NCBI GenBank assembly: GCA_964562015.1
Contig: CAZLRH010000019.1
Location: forward strand, 1 to 64,000
Origin: CAZLRH01 sp964562015
GTDB taxonomy: Bacteria; Verrucomicrobiota; Verrucomicrobiia; Opitutales; JABDGR01
Direction of reading: 5' to 3'
DNA: 64,000 bases
Both the position numbers and the translations under genes were made by a program. Shown here piece after piece: positions 16,718 to 24,828 of this stretch (position 1 is its first letter; the number at the start of each line of letters is the position of its first letter). The notes beneath the pieces were generated by a model. It had not been told where the DNA came from and made no database searches. It worked only from the letters and a program-made list of their open reading frames with translations.

Positions 16718-17524
16718 TTACTCCTCCACCTTGAATTTTCCGCCTTGCTGGAGAAAATCGCGCGGATTGCGGAAGAGCACGCGGTCAACCGCATCGGCCG
16801 AATGCCCGCGGGCCCGCAATTCCAGCCCCAGCCGCGGCGGCGCGAGCGGATCGCTCGGACCCCAGTCGCAGGCCGAATTGACCCACAAATTTTCCGCGCC
16901 ACACAACTCGATGATGTCCGCCGCGCGCGCCGGTGTACATTTGGAAAGTGGATAAAGCGTCAGGCCCGCCCAATAGCCACGGCCCAGCACCTCGCGCACA
17001 GTGTGTTCCTCGACATGGTCGATGATGACGCGTTCCGGCCGCAGGCCGCGAAAATTGCGCACGGCATCCAGAATCAGCCGCGTGCCCTTGAGTTTGTCCT
17101 CAAGGTGCGGGGTGTGGACGAGCACGAGGTCGCCGCGTTTTTCCGCCAGCGCGAGGTGTTCTTCCAGGATCAGCAGCTCGTTGCGCGAGTTTTTATTGAG
17201 GCCGATTTCACCGATGCCCAGCACATTCGGGCGATCGAGAAATTCCGGGAGCATCGCCAATACCTCGCGCGCAAACACGACATCCTCCGCTTCTTTCGGA
17301 TTCAGGCACAGCCAAGAGTAATGCCGGAGGCCGAATTTCGCGGCGCGGCGCGGCTCGATGTCGGTCAGCAGGCGAAAATAATCGCGAAAGGAATCCGCCG
17401 AACTGCGGTCAAACCCCGCCCAAAACGCCGGTTCGCAAATCGCGCGGCAGCCCGCGAGCGCCAGGCGCTCGTAGTCGTCGGTCACGCGGCTGACCATGTG
17501 GGCGTGGGGCTCGATGTAGCGCAC
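16718..17524 (-). CDS. eboB: EboB: TatD-like metal-dependent hydrolase
   Basis: A 268-residue TIM-barrel amidohydrolase. The metal motif H-x-H is present (EPHAHM, residues ~5-10), as are CEPAFW, GIGEIGLN, VHTPH, IDHVEEHT and a C-terminal NSACDWG with the catalytic Asp, consistent with the EboB/TatD branch. The GTG at 17524 gives the usual compact N-terminus MRYIEPHAHM. It sits 34 bp after the EboA-like gene, with a family A repeat in the gap, and is separated from eboE by the inserted TPR gene. The substrate in the ebo pathway is unknown. Confidence 0.85.
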   Translation of the reverse strand: MRYIEPHAHMVSRVTDDYERLALAGCRAICEPAFWAGFDRSSADSFRDYFRLLTDIEPRRAAKFGLRHYSWLCLNPKEAEDVVFAREVLAMLPEFLDRPNVLGIGEIGLNKNSRNELLILEEHLALAEKRGDLVLVHTPHLEDKLKGTRLILDAVRNFRGLRPERVIIDHVEEHTVREVLGRGYWAGLTLYPLSKCTPARAADIIELCGAENLWVNSACDWGPSDPLAPPRLGLELRARGHSADAVDRVLFRNPRDFLQQGGKFKVEE

Positions 17525-17527
17525 GGG

Positions 17528-17562
17528 GAAAATGTTTTAGTGCTGAGTGTTCTAGTACTTAG
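17528..17562. repeat. Intergenic short repeat, family A, copy 2
   Basis: Related to 1667-1694: the minus reading is CTAAGTACTAGAACACT followed by CAGCACTAAAACATTTTC. It overlaps the stop codon of the EboA-like gene and ends just before the eboB start. Confidence 0.55.
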
Positions 17563-17888
17563 TGTTTATTTTTATGAATGCTGGATTTCGCGCCTGCTTT
17601 ATCAAACGCTCCGCTGGCGGGCGCGCCGGCCTTGGGCACAGGCGCGGATGACGGATCGCTCAAGGCGCGCAGGACGGACGCGGCCCGCTCAGCCCGACCT
17701 TCTGGCGCGGTTAATTTCCGCAAGGCCCTTTGCAGGGCTTGCACGCGATAATCACCCAGACGTCCCCGGCGTTCCACGCGGTCCAGAAACGCTGCGAGGT
17801 CGACAAGCCGGCCGCGGGCTTCCAGAAAGCCGGCGTCGACCGGATCATAGGCCGGCGCAGGTGCCGCGGGCGGTTTTGCTTTCGCCAT
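17559..17888 (-). CDS. EboA-like small protein of the ebo cluster
   Basis: A 109-residue protein with a low-complexity Ala/Pro/Lys N-terminus (1-15), a predicted helical core (RGRLVDLAAFLDRVERRG, DYRVQALQRALRKL) and a variable tail. It is the first gene of the ebo block on this strand, where eboA is expected. The helical core is what one expects of an EboA-type domain, but the protein is shorter than cyanobacterial EboA, so the name is not assigned. It starts 36 bp after the RodZ-like gene. Confidence 0.5.
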   Translation of the reverse strand: MAKAKPPAAPAPAYDPVDAGFLEARGRLVDLAAFLDRVERRGRLGDYRVQALQRALRKLTAPEGRAERAASVLRALSDPSSAPVPKAGAPASGAFDKAGAKSSIHKNKH

Positions 17889-17924
17889 GACGGGCGGGGG
17901 ACGCGGTCGGGGTGGCGGCGTGGA

Positions 17925-18770
17925 CTACGGCGCCGCGCCGGCGGCGCGCGGCGGCCAATAAAAACTATGCATGCCGGTGAAGACTTTGCCGTCGACGCCG
18001 ATGGCGCTGCGCTTGCCGTCCTGCTCGATGGTCAGGTATTGCGCGTCCGTCACGGTGACTTGCGCGCGCCCGACGAGGTCGACCGGCTGGCTTTGATTGC
18101 GGGTGAGCGGGCCGTCGTAAAGTTTGCGGCCGTCAGCGACCTGAATCACGGTCAGGCGGCTGATGTCATCGGACGCCGTAAAAGTTAAGTGAATGGATTT
18201 CGCTGCTGGCGTCGTACTGTGGGTATCGGGCGTCGTTGTGCCGGCGGCGGTGGTATTGCCCGCGGCAGCAGTGCTGTTCTCGCTGGAAGAATCGCTCAAT
18301 AAGCGGTGCCCCAACCAGAAAAGCCCGATGACTGCCACCAGCACGATGGCGATGGCGGCGCCGATTTTAATCATCGTGCCGGAACCCAGCGCCTCGGTGA
18401 GCGGCCCGGAATCCAAGCCGCCCGCAGGTGCGCCCTCGTAGGTGTCCTCTTCGCCGGTCACCGGCGCGGCGCCGCTGCCGGTCAATTCCACGCGCCCCAA
18501 GTGGTCGCGCGTCTCCTGCCGGCTTTTGCGGGAACTGGACAGCGACTGCGCGTTGAAATCCGCGGCCAGCTTGTCGGCATCGAGCTTGAGATAGCGGCCG
18601 TAAATCTTCAGGAAGCCGCGCTTGTACACATCCGGCAACGGGAACATGAAATCCCCGTTTTCCATGTGTTGCAGGTAATCACCGCGAATTTTCGTGGCCT
18701 CGGACGCTTCGCGCACGGAAATGCCCAGACGCTTGCGCGCTTCCTCCAGACGTTCCCCGATGGTTTGCAT
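17925..18770 (-). CDS. RodZ-like HTH membrane protein (DUF4115)
   Basis: A 281-residue protein. Residues ~1-70 form an XRE-type HTH (GERLEEARKRLGISVREASE, ATKIRGDYLQHMENGDF), followed by PDVYKRGFLKIYGRYLKLD, a hallmark of the RodZ family. A single membrane helix lies at ~125-150 and a Thr/Ser-rich linker follows. The C-terminus is a DUF4115-like domain (IHLTFTASDDISRLTVIQVADGRKL). RodZ links MreB to the elongasome, while homologues with this layout can also act as regulators. It lies directly upstream of the ebo genes (36-bp gap) and downstream of a histidine kinase, all on one strand. Confidence 0.85.
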   Translation of the reverse strand: MQTIGERLEEARKRLGISVREASEATKIRGDYLQHMENGDFMFPLPDVYKRGFLKIYGRYLKLDADKLAADFNAQSLSSSRKSRQETRDHLGRVELTGSGAAPVTGEEDTYEGAPAGGLDSGPLTEALGSGTMIKIGAAIAIVLVAVIGLFWLGHRLLSDSSSENSTAAAGNTTAAGTTTPDTHSTTPAAKSIHLTFTASDDISRLTVIQVADGRKLYDGPLTRNQSQPVDLVGRAQVTVTDAQYLTIEQDGKRSAIGVDGKVFTGMHSFYWPPRAAGAAP

Positions 18771-18869
18771 ATTCTCGATACCAAAGGTGTTACGTTAATC
18801 GGCGCGGCGAATCAACCCCTTTTCCATCATTCGGTAAAATTGGGCGGGTCGCATTTGGTCGCAGTGGGG

Positions 18870-20066
18870 TCACGCCCGGGCTTCGAGCAGGCGGACGCGC
18901 CGTTCGGGCAGCGGAAATTGCAGGGTCACCGTGGTGCCGCGGCCGGGCTGGCTGTCGAGGCCGATTTGCCCGCCGTGACTGCGCAGGATACGTTGCACCA
19001 CCATCATGCCCAGGCCGTGGCCCCCGCGCTTCGTCGAAAAATACGGCTGGAAAACGCGCGGTAAATCCTCGGGCGTTATGCCCACGCCGGTGTCGATGAA
19101 GGACAAGGTCGCCCAGGCATCGTCGGCGCGGGCCTCGATGCGCAGCAGGCCGCCGCGCTCCATCGCCTCGCGGGCATTTTTAATCAAGTTGAAAAACACC
19201 TGCTTGAGCTGGTTGCGGTCGCCGAGCACTAGCGGCGGCGGGTTGACGACGTTTAATTCCACCCGGATACCGAAATTTTCCAATTCCTGCCGGCCTAATT
19301 CCAGCACTTCGGCCAGGAGCGCGAGCAGGTCCAGCTTGACCAAATCCGGCGGCTGCGGACGGATGGCCTCGAGAAAATGCCGGATGATGCCGTCGAGCCG
19401 CCCGACTTCGGCGGTGCAGATGTCCGCGTGCTCCTGGATTTTTGTGCCCGCCGCGCCGACCTTGAGTTTTTCCAACTGGCGGCAGATGAGTTGGAGGTGA
19501 ATGTTGATGGAATTGAGCGGATTGCCCACCTCGTGCGCGACGCCCGCGGCCAGCATGGTCACGGAATCGAGGCGTTCGCTTTCAATCAATTCGCGCGTCG
19601 AGCGATGTTCCTCGGTGATGTCGGTGAGAATGAGGGCAAAATGGTCCTCGAGCCGGCTGTCGTGCGGGGCGTCCAGCGGCATGATGTACAGCCGGACAAA
19701 ACGGCGTTCGGGGTAAGTAATTTCCAACTCGCGGGTGGCGGCGCGCACGGGGCGGGACTTGCCGGCGGCGGCGTCCTTGCCCGGCCGCCAGCTCAGTTCG
19801 CGCGCCAAATCCGGCATCACCTTCCACAGCAGCGCCTCGCCCACATCCCGCTCATTCAAACCAATCAGGCCGCGCGCCGCGGCATTCGCGTATTGGATGG
19901 TGCCGTCGCGATCCACCACGAGAATGCCCTCCTTGATGGTGTTGAAAACCGTCTCAAGCAGCGCGCGCTCCCGGGCCAGCCGTTGCACGAGGATGGCGAG
20001 ATTGCCCGGATCGAGGTCATCGAGCCGGCCAAGGATGCGTTCTAGCGGGTCTCCGCGCCGGGCCAT
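18870..20066 (-). CDS. PAS-domain sensor histidine kinase (NtrB-like)
   Basis: A 398-residue soluble kinase. Residues ~38-150 form a PAS domain (GILVVDRDGTIQYANAAARGLIG). The HisKA helix carries the phospho-acceptor in AAGVAHEVGNPLNSI (His near residue 190). The HATPase domain has the N box NLIKNAREAM, the G1 box DTGVGI and the G2 box GGHGLGMMVVQRI. No transmembrane segment is seen, so it probably senses a cytoplasmic cue. No response regulator lies beside it, so it is an orphan kinase. It is the first gene of the minus-strand run leading to rodZ and ebo, although a 99-bp gap leaves a separate promoter possible. Confidence 0.88.
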   Translation of the reverse strand: MARRGDPLERILGRLDDLDPGNLAILVQRLARERALLETVFNTIKEGILVVDRDGTIQYANAAARGLIGLNERDVGEALLWKVMPDLARELSWRPGKDAAAGKSRPVRAATRELEITYPERRFVRLYIMPLDAPHDSRLEDHFALILTDITEEHRSTRELIESERLDSVTMLAAGVAHEVGNPLNSINIHLQLICRQLEKLKVGAAGTKIQEHADICTAEVGRLDGIIRHFLEAIRPQPPDLVKLDLLALLAEVLELGRQELENFGIRVELNVVNPPPLVLGDRNQLKQVFFNLIKNAREAMERGGLLRIEARADDAWATLSFIDTGVGITPEDLPRVFQPYFSTKRGGHGLGMMVVQRILRSHGGQIGLDSQPGRGTTVTLQFPLPERRVRLLEARA

Positions 20067-20209
20067 GGCGTACTCTTAACGGGATTGGCCGGAATGGACA
20101 GTCGGAAAATGAGACGGAGGCAAAGCCTTCAGCCAATTCGAGGCGGAAGACCCTCAGTGCAAAATTTTGAATGGAATTTTAGGCAGCCTCGCGCTATTTC
20201 CGCCCAATC

Positions 20210-20662
20210 ATGCCCACCATCGACCGCTACCATCTCATCAAGCCCGAGGATCTCGCGTGGAGGCTTTCGAATATGATGCGTATTCCCAATGCCGATTATC
20301 TGGAGCGCACGGGCAGCGAGATTTTGGGGGCGCGGCTCTGGCGGCTGCCGCCCAAAAGCGCCAACACGCTGCACCGGCATGTGCTGGCGGAGGAATTTTA
20401 TTTTGTCCTGGAGGGCACCGGTCGGATTCGCATCGGGGAGGAGAGCCTGACCGTGCCGCGTTATGGTGGCGTGCTGGTCAGCCCGAGTCAGTTGCGACAA
20501 GTGTTCAACGACACGGAGACCGAAACGCTCTGGCTGATTGTGGGCGCCCCGGAGGCCGAGTTTGGGCCCGGTCAGCCGCCCGACCTGAGCCGGATTTATC
20601 CGGTGGATCCCCAACAATTGCCGCCGGAGCTGAAAGGCTGCGTGTGGCCGCCGCAAGCGTAG
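20210..20662 (+). CDS. Single-domain cupin protein
   Basis: A 150-residue cupin. Motif 1 is seen as LHRHVLAEEFYFVLEGTGRIRIG (His, His and Glu ligands) and motif 2 as PRYGGVLVSPSQLRQVFND, where the second His position is replaced by a Gln-containing segment, so metal binding may be weaker. It is probably a small-molecule binding or isomerase protein. It is divergent from the histidine kinase and followed by the convergent coaB gene. Confidence 0.78.
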   Translation: MPTIDRYHLIKPEDLAWRLSNMMRIPNADYLERTGSEILGARLWRLPPKSANTLHRHVLAEEFYFVLEGTGRIRIGEESLTVPRYGGVLVSPSQLRQVFNDTETETLWLIVGAPEAEFGPGQPPDLSRIYPVDPQQLPPELKGCVWPPQA

Positions 20663-20701
20663 CTCCGCGACGGTATTTTTACGGCACTCCGGGAGCGCCG
20701 T

Positions 20702-21352
20702 CTATTTCACCTTCGCCCGCAGTCGCTCCAGCAACTGCCGCGCGAGTTCGGTTTTCGGGGCGTGGCCGAATGCGACCCGCGAGCCGTCGCGTCCCAGGAG
20801 CACCACGGCATTGTCATCGGATTCGAAGCCCGCACCGGGGCGGCCCACATCATTGGCGACAATGAAATCGAGGTTTTTTTCCGCGAGTTTGCGCCGGGCG
20901 TAGTTTTCCACGTCCTGCGTCTCCGCCGCAAAGCCCACCACCAGTTGGCCGGGCTTTTTGCGCGCGGCCACGGTTTTCAAAATGTCTACCGTCGGCTCAA
21001 ATTCCACTACAAGCGCGGCGTCGCGTTTTTTCACTTTGTGATCCAGGCGATCCTTGGGGCGGAAATCCGAAACCGCCGCGGTCTTGATCAACACGTCGCA
21101 GGTATCAAAAAGTTTTTCCACGGCGGCCAGCATGTCGGCGGCGGAGGTCACGCGGTGCACGGTGACTCCCGGCGGCGGCGCGAGCGCGACCGGGCCGCTC
21201 ACGAGGTCCACCTGCCAGCCGAGGGCGGCGGCGGCGGCGGCGAGCGCGTAGCCCATTTTTCCGCTCGAAGGATTGCTTAAAAAGCGCACCGGGTCGAGGT
21301 GTTCGCGCGTGGGCCCCGCGGTCACGAGGCAACGAATCGGGCTTGCGTTCAT
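20702..21352 (-). CDS. coaB: Phosphopantothenate-cysteine ligase, stand-alone CoaB
   Basis: A 216-residue enzyme of coenzyme A synthesis, joining cysteine to 4'-phosphopantothenate. The signature TAGPTREHLDPVRFLSN-SSGKMG spans residues ~11-33, followed by VSGPVAL, KTAAVSDFRP, a KVKK loop and FAAET, all typical of the CoaB half of Dfp. The CoaC decarboxylase domain is missing; the protein starts directly with the CoaB domain at the ATG of 21352, so decarboxylase must be encoded elsewhere. It is convergent with the cupin and divergent from the VC0807-like gene. Confidence 0.9.
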   Translation of the reverse strand: MNASPIRCLVTAGPTREHLDPVRFLSNPSSGKMGYALAAAAAALGWQVDLVSGPVALAPPPGVTVHRVTSAADMLAAVEKLFDTCDVLIKTAAVSDFRPKDRLDHKVKKRDAALVVEFEPTVDILKTVAARKKPGQLVVGFAAETQDVENYARRKLAEKNLDFIVANDVGRPGAGFESDDNAVVLLGRDGSRVAFGHAPKTELARQLLERLRAKVK

Positions 21353-21382
21353 CCGGAAGGTTAAGAGGGTTGGCCAACCTAA

Positions 21383-22150
21383 ATGGACGACCCGACCACG
21401 CCAAGCGCAAAGCCCGCGGCCCCCGTGCCGCCGCGCCCGCCCCCGCCGGCCCGCGAAAACCTCTGGGCCAACCTGGGCTTCAACATCGCCCTGCCCGCGT
21501 TGTTGATGAGCGCGAAGGTGCAAAAGCTCATTGGCCTGCCGCCGGTGGCGATGCTGCTGGTCGCGCTGGCGTTTCCCTTGGGCTACGGTGTGTATGATTT
21601 GTGGAAGCGGCGCACCTGGAATGTCTTTTCCATCATTGGCCTGGTGGCGCTGCTGCTCACAGGCGGCATCGGCCTGTTGCAGTTGCAACCGCAATGGGTG
21701 GCCGTGAAAGATGCCGCCGTGCCGCTGGTGCTCGGCGTTTTGGTGGTCGGCTCACTGGCCGCGAAACGCCCGCTCGCGCAAGTGCTCCTGCTCAACCCGT
21801 CGGTGATCGACGTCGTGCGCGTGGAAGCCGCGCTGGAGGCGCGCGATGGCTGGCCCGCGTTTCGCGCGCTGCTGCGCCGGGCCACGCTGCTCGTGGCGAC
21901 GTCGTTTATATTGCACGCGATCATGAACTACTTCCTCGCGCGCCACCTGGTGAAGTCACCGCCCGGCACGCCGGAATTCACCGCCGAAATCGGCCGCATG
22001 ACGCTCCTCAGTTGGCCCATCATCATTCTCCCCACCGGCCTGATTCTCGTGGGCGCGATGTATTACATGCTCCACGGCCTCACCAAAGTCACCGGCCTCG
22101 CCCTCGACGATATGTTTCATGATCAGCCCGCGAAACCAAAGGAGAAATGA
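21383..22150 (+). CDS. VC0807-like integral membrane protein
   Basis: A 255-residue protein with a Pro-rich N-terminal tail (residues 1-25) and about five to six hydrophobic helices. It contains NIALPALLMS near the start, KRRTWNVFSIIGLVALLLTG and FILHAIMNYFLARHLV, which resemble the VC0807 family of uncharacterised inner-membrane proteins. No catalytic motif is visible. It is divergent from coaB with a 30-bp gap. The spacer to the next gene (22151-22273) holds a 16-bp palindrome CCTTTTTGCAAAAAGG (22198-22213) and a family D repeat. Confidence 0.65.
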   Translation: MDDPTTPSAKPAAPVPPRPPPPARENLWANLGFNIALPALLMSAKVQKLIGLPPVAMLLVALAFPLGYGVYDLWKRRTWNVFSIIGLVALLLTGGIGLLQLQPQWVAVKDAAVPLVLGVLVVGSLAAKRPLAQVLLLNPSVIDVVRVEAALEARDGWPAFRALLRRATLLVATSFILHAIMNYFLARHLVKSPPGTPEFTAEIGRMTLLSWPIIILPTGLILVGAMYYMLHGLTKVTGLALDDMFHDQPAKPKEK

Positions 22151-22225
22151 GTCGGGAATGGCAGCCACTGATTTTTGACGCCTTCCCCGCGGGCAGGCCT
22201 TTTTGCAAAAAGGGCAAAATTCTCT

Positions 22226-22256
22226 TCTTTGTGTCCTTCGCGCTCTTCGCGGTAAA
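22226..22256. repeat. Intergenic repeat, family D, copy 1
   Basis: On minus it reads TTTTACCGCGAAGAGCGCGA and continues AGGACACAAAG. It belongs to the purine-rich ACCGCAAAGACGCAAAG type that also occurs at 37164-37192, 37087-37118 and 54814-54850. Confidence 0.6.
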
Positions 22257-22273
22257 ACTCTTTTCCTAACTTC

Positions 22274-22906
22274 CTATCTTGGTCCCGCCGCGCCCGTGCC
22301 GAAAAAAGTCTCTTCCAGCATGAGGCACAGGCAGTGGTAAACGGGCAGGTGGAATTCCTGAATTTTAAAAGTCTCCTTCGCGGGGACGCGGATGCAAGCG
22401 TCGCATTTCGCCAAAAGCTTGCCGCCGGTTTCGCCGGTCAGCCCGATGACTTTCACGCCGCGGGCCTTGGCGGCGTCGGCGGCATGCAGGACATTGACGG
22501 AATTGCCGGAGGTCGTGATGGCGAGCAAGGAATCGCCGGCGCGCCCGAGGCCCCACGTCAACTGCGCGAACACATAGCGCGGGTCGCAATCATTCGCAAA
22601 GGCCGTCGCCAGCGCCGCCAATTGCGGCAGCGGAATGGCGGGGAGCGCGCCCTGTAAATTCGAGGCGAGTTCGACGCCCAATTTCGCGGCATCGGCCGCG
22701 GGCAGCGTGCGCGCGTGGCCGAAACCCTTCAGCAGTTCCCCGGAAATATGGTCGGCATCCGCCGCGCTTCCGCCATTGCCGCAGAGGAGTAATTTGCCGC
22801 CGCCGCGAAACGTCTGCTCCAGCAACGCGTAGGCCTGTTCGATTTGCCCCGCGCAACCCGCCAGCGGCGGATAACGGTCAATCAAAGTCTGCAATCGCGG
22901 GTGCAT
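22274..22906 (-). CDS. GmhA-like phosphoheptose isomerase (SIS)
   Basis: A 210-residue SIS-domain protein. Recognisable motifs are GGKLLLCGNGGSAADADHI (substrate loop), LTWGLGRAGDSLLAITTSGNS, and the C-terminal FHLPVYHCLCLMLEETFF with metal/catalytic residues of the GmhA/DiaA family. GmhA converts sedoheptulose 7-phosphate to D-glycero-D-manno-heptose 7-phosphate for LPS core, while DiaA-like paralogues act in replication. Other heptose genes are not in the window. The ATG at 22906 is preferred; an upstream in-frame ATG lies in an intergenic repeat. Confidence 0.82.
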   Translation of the reverse strand: MHPRLQTLIDRYPPLAGCAGQIEQAYALLEQTFRGGGKLLLCGNGGSAADADHISGELLKGFGHARTLPAADAAKLGVELASNLQGALPAIPLPQLAALATAFANDCDPRYVFAQLTWGLGRAGDSLLAITTSGNSVNVLHAADAAKARGVKVIGLTGETGGKLLAKCDACIRVPAKETFKIQEFHLPVYHCLCLMLEETFFGTGAAGPR

Positions 22907-22920
22907 GGGGGATTTATTTT

Positions 22921-23096
22921 CCACAGATTTCACCGATTAACACAGATTTGGAAACGAAAAAGCAAGCAACCGCAGATTTCGCAGATGGGCGCAGTTGGGA
23001 ACAGTCAAAGTCTTTTTCGGAAAAAAATCTGCGTTTATCTGCGAAATCTGCGGTTGCTTCAGGTTTTTAATCGGTGTGAATCGGTGTAATCTGTGG
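22921..23096. repeat. Large nested inverted repeat (family E)
   Basis: The outer arms 22921-22938 and 23079-23096 pair over 17 of 18 positions; the inner arms 22964-22986 and 23037-23059 are perfect 23-bp complements containing GCAGATTTCGCAGAT. It fills the spacer between guaB and the gmhA-like gene and would fold into a long hairpin in RNA. Confidence 0.9.
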
Positions 23097-23102
23097 AAGA
23101 AT

Positions 23103-24791
23103 TTATGCCTTCGTGGCCTTCACTTCAATCACATCGTGCGGAGCGGCTTCCCTCATGCCGGCGGCGGTGACCCGCGCGTACCGGGCGTTCGTGCGCAATT
23201 CCGCGAGGGTGCGCGCACCGAGATAGCCCATGCCGCTCTGCAAGCCGCCCAGCAGTTGCCCGAGCACCACATCCAGCGAACCCGCAATTTCTTTCAAGGC
23301 TTCGATGCCTTCCGCCGCGAGTTTTTGCGGCCCCGCCGATGCTTTTTCGTGGCCGTAGCGCGCGGCGGAACCGGCTTTCATCGCTTCAAGGCTGCCCATG
23401 CCGCGGTACTGTTTATAAAATTTGCCCTCGATTTCGATAATTTGCCCCGGCGCTTCGCGGCAACCGGCGAGCAACCCGCCGAGAATCACGGCATCTGCGA
23501 GCGTCAGCGCCTTCACGATGTCGCCGCTTTTGGTGATGCCGCCGTCGGCGATGATGCGCACACCTCGCCGCCGGGCCGCGCCCGCCGCCACATACAGGGC
23601 CGTGAGCTGGGGAATTCCCACGCCCGCGACGATGCGCGTCGTGCAAATCGAACCCGGACCCTGGCCAATCTTGATCGCATCAGCGCCGGCGTCGGCGAGA
23701 AAAGTCACGCCCGCCGCGCTGGTCACGTTGCCGGCGATGATCGTCAATTCCGGAAATTCCTGGCGCAACAAGCGCACGCATTGGCCGACACCTTCCGTGT
23801 GGCCGTGCGCGGTGGAAATCGCCACGGCATCCACGCCCGCCGCCACGAGCGCGCCCGCGTGCGCCAGCAACCGGTCGCGGTCGAGTTGGCCCGCCGTCGT
23901 GCGTGGCGCCGACAGCGCGGCCCCGCAGACGAGGCGGAATTGCCGGTCGCGCGCCGGCTTCACATTCGCGCGGGATTCTTCCGTGATGCGCTCAATGTCG
24001 CTTAAAGTAAACAGCCCGCGCAGGCGGTCCTGGTCGTCCACCACGAGGAGCTTGTTGATGCCCATGCGCTCGGTGAAGAATTTGTCCGCCGCGGCGATGG
24101 GATTTTGCCCCAGTTGCTTTTCGTGAATCGTGAAAACCTCGCCGCGCGGGGTCATCGCCTCGGCCACGGTCTTGGCGCGGTAGCGGTCCTTGACCACGCG
24201 GCCCGGCAGCAGGCCGAGCAGCACGCCCTTCTCATTCACCACGGGAAAAGTGCGGAAGGAGAAACGCTTCGCGTCCACGCGCTCCAGCACATCGCCGATG
24301 GTTTGCTCCGGGGTGACCTTGATCGGGTCCTGGATCAGCCCGTGAATGTGGTACTTCACGCGCTCGACCTCATGCACCTGGTCCTTCTCCGCCATGTTGT
24401 AGTGGATGAGGCCGAGGCCGCCGTTGAGCGCCATGCCGATGGCCATGCCCGATTCCGTCACGGTGTCCATGTCCGACGAAATGATGGGCATGGATAACGG
24501 CAGGCGGTCGCTCAACGAGGATTCCAGGCGTGTCTCGCGCGGGAGGACTTCGGAATAGCGCGTCGCGAGCGTCACGTCGTCGTACGTCAGCGCGGTGGGC
24601 GCCGTGGCGGGAAAAAATTCATCCGCGGGCTGGTAAAACCGTTCGTCGTCGCGGGCGGGTGCGGCGACCGTTTTTGCGGTGGTTTTTCCGCGCGCGCGGG
24701 AGACAACCGCGGCGGGGGGCGGAGTTGCGCGCGGGCGGGAGAGGGGCTTGCGGGAAGATGCGCTCATGGCCGGTGTCTTTCCCAGCGTCAT
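23103..24791 (-). CDS. guaB: IMP dehydrogenase-like protein with CBS pair
   Basis: A 562-residue protein that oxidises IMP to XMP in its family. It has a basic N-terminal extension (residues 1-65), the barrel start TALTYDDVTLATRYSEVLPR, a CBS pair (~150-265), the NAD-side loop, and the catalytic loop GQGPGSICTTRIVAGVG with the active-site Cys. The ADGGITKSGDIVKAL and YRGMGSLEAM motifs bind the phosphate. Departures from canon: the usual DTAHGHS reads STAHGHT (Asp to Ser at 23814-23816), GSL reads GGL, and the flap R-V-P-Y-K-G is missing. It could be a divergent GuaB or a GMP-reductase-like variant. It lies 37 bp after adenine deaminase on the same strand, which points to purine salvage. Confidence 0.85.
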   Translation of the reverse strand: MTLGKTPAMSASSRKPLSRPRATPPPAAVVSRARGKTTAKTVAAPARDDERFYQPADEFFPATAPTALTYDDVTLATRYSEVLPRETRLESSLSDRLPLSMPIISSDMDTVTESGMAIGMALNGGLGLIHYNMAEKDQVHEVERVKYHIHGLIQDPIKVTPEQTIGDVLERVDAKRFSFRTFPVVNEKGVLLGLLPGRVVKDRYRAKTVAEAMTPRGEVFTIHEKQLGQNPIAAADKFFTERMGINKLLVVDDQDRLRGLFTLSDIERITEESRANVKPARDRQFRLVCGAALSAPRTTAGQLDRDRLLAHAGALVAAGVDAVAISTAHGHTEGVGQCVRLLRQEFPELTIIAGNVTSAAGVTFLADAGADAIKIGQGPGSICTTRIVAGVGIPQLTALYVAAGAARRRGVRIIADGGITKSGDIVKALTLADAVILGGLLAGCREAPGQIIEIEGKFYKQYRGMGSLEAMKAGSAARYGHEKASAGPQKLAAEGIEALKEIAGSLDVVLGQLLGGLQSGMGYLGARTLAELRTNARYARVTAAGMREAAPHDVIEVKATKA

Positions 24792-24828
24792 TTAACGCCG
24801 AAACCGTCCGGTGGCAAACATCTTTTTT

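Noticed and set aside
12132..20066. eboF (alkaline-phosphatase-like) gene in the ebo cluster
   Set aside because: No frame of the expected size or motif remains unassigned in the region.
22198..22213. CCTTTTTGCAAAAAGG palindrome as a terminator
   Set aside because: The stem is AT-rich and has no T-run after a GC stem; noted only as a palindrome between convergent genes.
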